This document shows positions 11,863 through 17,139 of a stretch of 17,139 nucleotides of DNA, piece after piece. Numbering within the stretch: position 1 is the first letter of the stretch; each line of letters starts with the position of its first letter. The translations under genes were made by a program, and so were the position numbers. This DNA comes from Bacteroidia bacterium (GTDB lineage: Bacteria; Bacteroidota; Bacteroidia; Bacteroidales; Paludibacteraceae), in contig JAGKVE010000044.1 in the NCBI GenBank assembly GCA_021152555.1, positions 1 through 17,139 on the forward strand, in the 5' to 3' direction. Under the pieces are notes generated by a model. That model was not told where the DNA came from, did not search any database, and saw only the letters and a list, made by a program, of their open reading frames with translations.

Positions 11863-14433
11863 ATCGTTGCTTCCGGTGCCGCTATCATCCATATCATCTC
11901 CTCCGCCTCCGAAGTCATTCCGGTCGCCTTGACGGCGGCGTGGCTGCTGGTTACCGAAGTTATAGGTGACGGTGAGGCTAATGGTACGGCTATGCCAACG
12001 GTTCTCGCTGAATTGCCAGAAGCCGTCGCCCCACGTGGTGTTACGCCGTGCGCGGCTGTCCAAGAGGTCCCGTACGTTGAGCGCGAGCGCCAGCTGCTTG
12101 TTGAGGAAGGTATGTCTCAGACCGAGGTCGATGGAGTAGCTGTGGCTCGTCGTACCTTGAGCGACTACGCGCGGCGAGCGGTAGTTGGCGGATATCTGTC
12201 CGCTGAAGTTCTTCGTGAAGAGGAACTGGGCGTTGAGGCGAACCGAACCTGCGAAGATATTCTGTCCCGGCAGGTTGATAGGTATCTCTTTGCCTTGGTA
12301 CAAGATGGTCTGGTTGACGGCAGAGACGTTGTTCCAGTAGAAATTGGCAGAGGTCGTCAGTTGCAGCAGTTCGCCGAAAAGGCGGTTCTTCGCCACGACT
12401 TCAATACCTAACTCCTGTCGTGTGGAGATGTTGAAATAGGTATTCTTCATCACCTCGCCGTCCATATATTTGACGTTCTGCACGGCACCCTCGCGGTATT
12501 TCCAGAAGACACCCGCCGAGAGCGTGTGACGCTCCCAGGTCTTGAGGTAGTTGAGCTCCAGGTTGTTGCTATATGCAGGTAACAAGTCCACGTTACCGTA
12601 GCTTATATTCGTACTATCAGAGAAGTCCATGCGCGGGTTGATCTGATTTCCGCGCGGGCGGTTCACACGGCGTGTGTAGTTCAGCTGCAACTCATGCCCG
12701 TTCCCGAAATCATAACTGATATACGCACTCGGGAAAATCTGGAAATAGGCAGTGTCGCGTTTATTGGGCATCGATGCGTACGAGTCCTGAATGGCGCCGG
12801 TGTTGTCCTTATAGAAGGACTCCAGATGCCGCATGTAGTACTCGCCGCGCAGACCTACCTGGATGGAAAGTTTATCCCAGAAGCGGTTGCCGTATGTCAC
12901 GTACAGGGCATGGTTCTGCGTGAGGTTATTGAAATCCGTGTAGTACGGGAACAGCTCCACTTCGCCGCCGCTGATCTTATTAAACGCGTTGCTGTTGCTC
13001 TTTCCCCACGAGCGGGTGTAGTCGTACCCCGCCTCCAGACGGCTCTGGGTAGTCGGTTTCCACGCGTAGTCCGCCTTGATCTCGATGCTCTGATCGTTGT
13101 TGAGGTTGTTCTGCGTCTGGTAGGTGCTGTCAAAGAGGTCGGTCTTTATGTCCCGCTCGATCTGGGTGTAGTCCGTCCAGGAGTTCCAGCCGAAGTTATT
13201 ATACGTCCCGCTCACGTAGAGCTTATGGTTGTCGAGTTCGAAGGTGTAGTCGAGGGTAGCATTACCGCCCGGGTGCGAACCCGAACCGCTTTGATCTCTC
13301 GTGAAGTCACGCATCACCGTACCGTCCGGAAGGGTCAGGAGGTATGTACGATGGTTGGAGTTACTCATCTTAAAGACCTTCGGATCGCTCACCATGCCGA
13401 ATCCCGACACGCCGAGCGTGTGTCCTTCTGCCAAGCGGAAGTTCAGCCCCGCGCGAGCGAACATACCGCCGCCGCCGTGGGTCTGCGAGCCTTCTTGCGT
13501 CAAGTGGCTCTGGATAAGCGTCGAATCCAACTCTTTACTGCCCGTACCCGAGAGGTTATACCGGTCCGTGACGCTTCCTCCGTTACTGATGTGATAGCGG
13601 TAGCCGACGTTAAAATAACCGTCCACAGGTCCGGCGTTGAAGTTGATATTAAAGCTCACGTTACCTCCCGGAGGAGTTGTCCAGGGTTTGGAGAGCGCAT
13701 AGTTGATACCCGCTTGTACGGAGCCGTAGTAGCCCGCTGTGCGGTCTTTCTTCATGACGAGGTTGATGATACCGGATGTACCTTCGGGAGAGAATTTCGC
13801 CGAAGGGTTAGTGATGATCTCTATCTTCTCGATGGTGCCGGCAGGCATCTGCTGTAGTACCTGACCGCGGTTCTCGGAGTTGAGACCCGCAGGCTTGCCG
13901 TTGATCCATATCTCTACATCTTCGCTGTTTCGCAGACTGATGGTACCTTCCTGATCCACATCTACTGACGGGATATTCTCTAACACATCCGTTACGCTGG
14001 CACCTGCCGATGCGATGTTCTGGTCCACGGTGAATACTTTCTTATCCAGTTCAAAGCGCATAGAACTGTTCTGGCCGACCACCTCTACATCCTGCAGCAC
14101 TTGCGTGTCTTCTTTGATAGCAATGCGCCCCATGTTAATCGGTTTGCCGGCGACGGTTATCTCGCGTTTCTCCTCGCGGTAGCCCATGAAAGACACAACG
14201 ACGGTGTATGCGCCGTCGGTAAGCTCAAGGCTGAACGCACCGGAAGCATCGGTGATGGTACCTCCGGCAGGAGCTGTCTCGCCACGTTTGACTACGCTCA
14301 CGTTGGCGAAGTCAACAGGCTGCTTGGTGCCGAAATCAATCACTCTACCGGTTACCTGTGCGCCGAAAGCGACATTAGCAACCAGCAAGAGACAAAATAT
14401 GTTCCACAGCTTCTTTGTATCCATCTGTACCAT
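11857..14433 (-). CDS. Outer membrane receptor: carboxypeptidase-regulatory domain, plug and beta-barrel (TonB-dependent-receptor type)
   Basis: 858 residues. The start may be the ATG at 14433 or, three codons later, at 14424 (MDTKKLWNIFCLLLVANVAFG, a signal peptide). A carboxypeptidase-regulatory domain follows (about 25-105: VTGRVIDFGTKQPVDFANVSV, GAFSLELTDGAYTVVVSFMGY). Then comes a plug-like domain (about 115-230: VTDVLENIPSVDVDQEGTISL, VEIWINGKPAG, IEKIEIITNPSAKFSPEGTSG). A barrel of about 600 residues ends at SLTVTYNFGN. The tail is Gly/Asp-rich (FGGGGDDMDDSG). This is the OMP_b-brl_3 type of receptor, which may import ligands or build a surface structure. No SusD partner is present, so a polysaccharide utilisation role is not indicated. 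The first 50-59 bp lie within the end of aroQ. Long plus-strand mirror frames are shadows. Confidence 0.9.
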   Translation of the reverse strand: MVQMDTKKLWNIFCLLLVANVAFGAQVTGRVIDFGTKQPVDFANVSVVKRGETAPAGGTITDASGAFSLELTDGAYTVVVSFMGYREEKREITVAGKPINMGRIAIKEDTQVLQDVEVVGQNSSMRFELDKKVFTVDQNIASAGASVTDVLENIPSVDVDQEGTISLRNSEDVEIWINGKPAGLNSENRGQVLQQMPAGTIEKIEIITNPSAKFSPEGTSGIINLVMKKDRTAGYYGSVQAGINYALSKPWTTPPGGNVSFNINFNAGPVDGYFNVGYRYHISNGGSVTDRYNLSGTGSKELDSTLIQSHLTQEGSQTHGGGGMFARAGLNFRLAEGHTLGVSGFGMVSDPKVFKMSNSNHRTYLLTLPDGTVMRDFTRDQSGSGSHPGGNATLDYTFELDNHKLYVSGTYNNFGWNSWTDYTQIERDIKTDLFDSTYQTQNNLNNDQSIEIKADYAWKPTTQSRLEAGYDYTRSWGKSNSNAFNKISGGEVELFPYYTDFNNLTQNHALYVTYGNRFWDKLSIQVGLRGEYYMRHLESFYKDNTGAIQDSYASMPNKRDTAYFQIFPSAYISYDFGNGHELQLNYTRRVNRPRGNQINPRMDFSDSTNISYGNVDLLPAYSNNLELNYLKTWERHTLSAGVFWKYREGAVQNVKYMDGEVMKNTYFNISTRQELGIEVVAKNRLFGELLQLTTSANFYWNNVSAVNQTILYQGKEIPINLPGQNIFAGSVRLNAQFLFTKNFSGQISANYRSPRVVAQGTTSHSYSIDLGLRHTFLNKQLALALNVRDLLDSRARRNTTWGDGFWQFSENRWHSRTISLTVTYNFGNQQPRRRQGDRNDFGGGGDDMDDSGTGSNDY

Positions 14434-14824
14434 GCCCTATTATCGTGCGGGCGCACACGTCTGCGATTAAGTCTATATTTCTAAAAGGCTCGCGCGCATG
14501 TATATCGCTTATATGCACTTCGACTACCGGCACTTCGCTCTCTTCGACGGCATCGCGGAGCGCCACACTTGTGTGGCTATAGCCTCCTGCGTTGAGGACG
14601 ATGCCGGCGTATTGGTCATTTGATATTTGACCTTTGTCATTAGCCTCTTGGAGCCAATCTATGAGGTCGCCCTCATGGTTGGATTGCTTATAGACGAAAT
14701 GCACATCGGACCAATTTCGCTGGATCTCCAACAAAATCTGTGCCATCGTCTTGCGCCCGTATATCTCCGGCTTGCGCAAACCAAGACGATTTAGGTTCGG
14801 TCCGTTGATTATTAGAATCTTCAA
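14375..14824 (-). CDS. aroQ: Type II 3-dehydroquinate dehydratase
   Basis: 149 residues. Motifs of the type II enzyme are intact: INGPNLNRLG (6-15), KPEIYG with catalytic Tyr22, QSNHEGDLIDW (47-57), NAGGYSHTSVALRDA (78-92), and VEVHISDIHAREPFR with His104. It catalyses the third shikimate-pathway step in the cytoplasm. The start is a TTG at 14824: no ATG or GTG lies between the in-frame TGA five codons upstream and the NGPN motif, and the TTG is part of an octad repeat. Residues about 62-71 (NDKGQISNDQ) are an apparent insertion encoded by four heptads where family members have a short turn. The 3' end also encodes the receptor's signal peptide in another frame. It is the second gene of the rho operon, 20 bp after rho. 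Confidence 0.95.
   Translation of the reverse strand: MKILIINGPNLNRLGLRKPEIYGRKTMAQILLEIQRNWSDVHFVYKQSNHEGDLIDWLQEANDKGQISNDQYAGIVLNAGGYSHTSVALRDAVEESEVPVVEVHISDIHAREPFRNIDLIADVCARTIIGHGTDGYKEAVEHILSLAGC
14614..14641 (+). repeat. Four-heptad array in frame inside aroQ
   Basis: Plus-strand words GGTCATT, TGATATT, TGACCTT, TGTCATT, closely like the intergenic words GGTGATT and TGTGATT at 4371-4384. They encode NDKGQISNDQ, between WLQEA and YAGIVLNAGG. Confidence 0.75.
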
Positions 14825-14844
14825 ATCCTCAAATCTTCAAATCC
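14818..14844 (-). repeat. Octad array filling the rho-aroQ junction and providing the aroQ start codon
   Basis: Plus-strand words TCTTCAAA, TCCTCAAA, TCTTCAAA, TCC (coding strand GGATTTGA, AGATTTGA and so on). The array occupies the whole 20-bp gap and ends in the TTG start of aroQ (14822-14824). Confidence 0.85.
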
Positions 14845-16662
14845 TTATCTCGCTCCGTTAACCGCCAACAGGAACTCATCGTTGTCTTCCGTGCGCTCCA
14901 TGTACGTCTTGAGTTTCTCCATTGCCTCTTGGCCGCTCATGTCGCTTAACTGCTTGCGTATCTGCCACATACGGCTAATCACATCCGGCGGCAGCAGCAG
15001 GTCATCGCGGCGCGTGCTGGAGGCGGGTATATCTACTGCAGGGAAGATGCGGCGGTTTGCCAGTTTGCGGTCAAGCTGCAACTCCATGTTACCGGTGCCC
15101 TTGAATTCCTCGAAGATGAGGTCGTCCATCTTGCTGCCCGTCTCGGTCAGCGCCGTTGCGATGATAGTGAGCGAACCGCCGTTCTCTATGTTACGTGCAG
15201 CGCCGAAGAAACGTTTAGGTTTATGCAGCGCCTGGGCTTCCACACCGCCGGAGAGCACTTTGCCGCTTGACGGCGCAACGGTATTGTAGGCGCGTGCCAG
15301 ACGGGTTATTGAATCGAGCAGTATGACAACGTCATGGCCGCTCTCTACCAGTCGTTTGGCTTTCTCATGTACTATATTGGCAACCTTGACGTGGTTTTCT
15401 GCCGGTTCGTCAAACGTACTGGCTATCACTTCGGCGTTCACGCTGCGCTGCATGTCTGTCACCTCTTCAGGGCGTTCGTCGATGAGCAGCACAATCATAT
15501 ACACCTCGGGGTTGTTGTTCAGTATGGCGTTGGCTAACTCCTTGAGCAGCACTGTCTTACCTGTTTTCGGCTGCGCTACAATCAGTCCGCGCTGACCTTT
15601 TCCGATAGGAGAGAACAGGTCAATCATACGTACGCTGAGCGAGTCGCCGTGGCCTGTACAGAGTTTGAATTTCTGATCAGGGAAGAGCGGGGTGAGGTTC
15701 TCAAACGCTACGCGCTTTTTCGCCAGCTCCGGTGCCAGTCCGTTGATCCGGATCACTTTGTCCATCGGGAAGAACTTATCCGGCTGCGGGTTAACGCGGA
15801 TGGAGCACTCTACCGTGTCGCCGGGTTTCAGACCGTACTGGCGAACCTGGTCTTTGCTCACATAGACGTCATCAGGGCTCGGCAGGTAGTTGTAATCCGC
15901 CGAACGCAGAAAACCGTACCCGTCCGGTGCGCACTCTAACGTACCCATCGCTATCACGTTCTCGCCCAGATCGGGTATCACGAACTCTTCTTCTTTGGGT
16001 TCATTCTCCTTTGCTTCAGGGAGGGCAGGGGCAGGTATCTCTTCTGCTTTCGGTTCCTCGGCTTTCTGAGCGTCATTCTGCTCGTTTTGCGCGCGGCTTA
16101 TTCCATCATTGAGCGGCGGCGCAGCCGCGCTCACTTCTTCTGTCTTTTCTTCTTTCTTCTTGCGCCCGCGTTTCTTCGGCTCTTCCTTTATACTTTCCCC
16201 TTTGTCACTTGGTACTTTGTCACCTTTTCCCTTGTCACTTTGTCCCTTGTCACTTGGTCCCTTGTCACTTGGTACTTCTCCCAAGATGCCTCCGGCTTGC
16301 TGGACAGTCTTGTTGGGCTTATGGTTGTTTGCCTCAATGTCTGCTTGCATCTGGCTCAGTTGTTCTTTCTCTGTGCCGACGGTAGCCATCACGTGTTCGC
16401 TTTTCATGTTTGCTGTATTCACTTTGGCCGCTGCGCGCTGAACGCCGCGTGCACGCTCGCGCTTGGCCGGTTTGCCGGCTGCGACACGGGCTTCCTCTTT
16501 CGCCTGAACAACTGCTGCACGGTTATCTGCCTGAGCGTCCAGAATGGCATAACTGATCTCGCGTATGGATTGGTTGCGGCGCGGGGAAAGACCCATGCTC
16601 ACTGCAATCTCACGCACTTCGTCGAGCGACATACGCTCGAGTTTTTGTAATTCGTATTGCAT
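14845..16662 (-). CDS. rho: Transcription termination factor Rho
   Basis: 605 residues from the ATG at 16662; the ATG at 16755 is rejected because it would translate the promoter and leader. The Rho N-terminal domain is at about 1-45 (LQKLERMSLDEVREIAVSMGL). A long charged, low-complexity region spans about 50-230 (Lys/Glu/Ala/Pro-rich, including SDKG repeats at 131-158). The cold-shock-like RNA-binding domain is at 238-305 (GTLECAPDGYGFLRSADYNYL). The ATPase core has Walker A AQPKTGKTV (363-371), DERPEE (395-400) and Walker B VVILLDSITRLARAYN (445-460), and ends EDNDEFLLAVNG. It is a hexameric RNA helicase that ends transcription. Long N-terminal insertions are known in Bacteroidetes Rho. 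It leads a six-gene operon, and a consensus promoter lies upstream. Confidence 0.96.
   Translation of the reverse strand: MQYELQKLERMSLDEVREIAVSMGLSPRRNQSIREISYAILDAQADNRAAVVQAKEEARVAAGKPAKRERARGVQRAAAKVNTANMKSEHVMATVGTEKEQLSQMQADIEANNHKPNKTVQQAGGILGEVPSDKGPSDKGQSDKGKGDKVPSDKGESIKEEPKKRGRKKKEEKTEEVSAAAPPLNDGISRAQNEQNDAQKAEEPKAEEIPAPALPEAKENEPKEEEFVIPDLGENVIAMGTLECAPDGYGFLRSADYNYLPSPDDVYVSKDQVRQYGLKPGDTVECSIRVNPQPDKFFPMDKVIRINGLAPELAKKRVAFENLTPLFPDQKFKLCTGHGDSLSVRMIDLFSPIGKGQRGLIVAQPKTGKTVLLKELANAILNNNPEVYMIVLLIDERPEEVTDMQRSVNAEVIASTFDEPAENHVKVANIVHEKAKRLVESGHDVVILLDSITRLARAYNTVAPSSGKVLSGGVEAQALHKPKRFFGAARNIENGGSLTIIATALTETGSKMDDLIFEEFKGTGNMELQLDRKLANRRIFPAVDIPASSTRRDDLLLPPDVISRMWQIRKQLSDMSGQEAMEKLKTYMERTEDNDEFLLAVNGAR
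16190..16282 (-). repeat. SDKG tandem repeat in the Rho linker
   Basis: On the coding strand a 15-nt unit close to AAGTGACAAGGGACC (a heptad plus an octad) is repeated about five to six times with changes. It encodes PSDKG, PSDKG, QSDKG, KGDKV, PSDKG, ESIKE. The 15-nt period keeps frame. The words resemble those in aroQ (AATGACA, AAGGTCA). Confidence 0.85.
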
Positions 16663-16724
16663 AAAATAAATAATATATGTACTTTGGAAAGACTCAAAAA
16701 AGGAAACTCTTTTGAAAATCGCTG

Positions 16725-16756
16725 CAAATGTACTGCTTTTTTTTGACATATGCAAG
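16725..16756 (-). promoter_or_regulatory. Bacteroidetes-type promoter for the rho operon
   Basis: Minus strand: -33 CTTG (16753-16756, one mismatch to TTTG), 20-bp spacer, -7 TACATTTG (16725-16732). The expected start is near 16718, giving an AT-rich leader of about 55 nt before the rho ATG. The rest of the 171-bp gap up to the next plus-strand ATG shows no other clear gene or terminator. Confidence 0.75.
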
Positions 16757-16833
16757 CGTTTCGCGAAAAAAATGAATATTCTGTCCTAAAATGGCACGCT
16801 ATTTGTAGTTTACGCCTAAAAATTGTACGAATT

Positions 16834-17139
16834 ATGAAACATTTTTTCTCTCTTGTGATGGCAGTGCTGATGGCGATGGTGTCGGCACAGGCATGTACTA
16901 AAAAAAAGGCTGCGAGTGTTCCAACGGATACTGACGTGACGATTATAGCCATGGACTCCACGCAGGCACTACTCAACGGCGCAAAAGTGAAGTTCGGTAA
17001 GCAGACTCTGACCACCTCTTTTGACGGGCGTGCGGTGATTCCTGCGGACATGACGGCGAAAATCAAGTCCGTTTCGGTCTCTTGCGAGGGCTTCAAAACG
17101 AAGAATATCGCGCTTGGTGGCGGGACGACGCTGCTTGTC
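16834..17139 (+). CDS. Exported hypothetical protein or lipoprotein, N-terminal part
   Basis: The frame starts at the ATG at 16834 and is still open at the right edge (102 residues visible). MKHFFSLVMAVLMAMVSAQAC is a signal peptide. Cys21 follows SAQA, which is an imperfect lipobox, so cleavage by either signal peptidase I or II is possible. The mature part, from TKKKAASVPTDTD, contains VTIIAMDSTQALLNGAKVKFG, TTSFDGRAVIPADM and KSVSVSCEGFKTKNI. This is the pattern of a carboxypeptidase-regulatory-like (Ig-like) beta-sandwich used in Bacteroidetes envelope proteins. It is divergent from rho. No strong promoter match was found in the gap for this strand. The function is unknown. Confidence 0.75.
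   Translation, partial: MKHFFSLVMAVLMAMVSAQACTKKKAASVPTDTDVTIIAMDSTQALLNGAKVKFGKQTLTTSFDGRAVIPADMTAKIKSVSVSCEGFKTKNIALGGGTTLLV

Noticed and set aside
12694..13857. A 387-codon plus-strand open frame opposite the outer membrane receptor
   Set aside because: No recognisable motifs, a valine/arginine-rich shadow composition, and it lies wholly within a well-supported receptor gene.
16663..16755. N-terminal extension of Rho from an ATG at 16755
   Set aside because: It covers the promoter and leader; MQYELQKLE at 16662 matches the usual Rho N-terminus.
16806..16813. TAGTTTAC as a -7 box for the right-edge exported protein
   Set aside because: Imperfect match to TAnnTTTG and no TTTG-like box at the right distance.

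Overview
The window looks like a chromosomal piece of a Bacteroidales bacterium, probably an uncultured gut or rumen lineage. Three promoters fit the Bacteroidetes consensus (TTTG, 20 bp, TAnnTTTG). There is a PorT-type type IX secretion protein, a carboxypeptidase-regulatory/TonB-type outer membrane receptor, a Rho factor with a long charged insertion, and a FemAB/DUF354 surface-glycan locus. The lineage assignment is inference from gene content; no rRNA gene is present.

Layout. (1) Positions 2-5657, + strand: a cell-surface biosynthesis operon entered from the left. It carries a truncated, AT-rich Lgt-like fragment, an acyl carrier protein, a hexapeptide acyltransferase, a FabH-like ketoacyl synthase III, a DUF354 GT-B-like protein, a FemAB-type acyltransferase and WecB (UDP-GlcNAc 2-epimerase). 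ACP, synthase and acyltransferases together suggest that a dedicated acyl group is made and placed on a sugar. (2) Positions 5654-8291, - strand: cdsA, a lipid A-type acyltransferase and a GT2 glycosyltransferase, tightly overlapped; the GT2 stop codon overlaps the wecB stop codon. (3) 8358-8714, +: a small acidic hypothetical protein, divergent from cdsA, with two almost coincident back-to-back promoters between them. (4) 8733-16662, -: one long operon rho, aroQ, outer membrane receptor, porT, beta-helix lipoprotein, ribF, with junctions of -59 to +20 bp and one promoter before rho. (5) 16834 to the right edge, +: the start of an exported protein.

The most unusual feature is repetitive DNA that ignores the coding/non-coding boundary. 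One family is a degenerate 7-8 bp tandem array (GGTGATT/AGTGATT-like words). It fills junctions in operons, where it supplies stop codons and the TTG start codons of porT and aroQ, and it also lies in frame inside the GT2, ribF, aroQ and rho genes. A second family is a GC-rich hairpin of about 30 nt (stem CCCTCCC/GGGAGGG, flank GGGGTAGGC) found in frame in femAB (two copies in opposite orientation) and ribF, with a degenerate form in wecB. Similar elements are read in the same frame in unrelated proteins (the heptapeptide TNHQSPI occurs in both GT2 and RibF). This resembles the protein-coding palindromic elements of Rickettsia and the heptanucleotide repeats of cyanobacteria, but in a Bacteroidales setting.

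No tRNA, rRNA, CRISPR array, insertion sequence or attachment site was seen.
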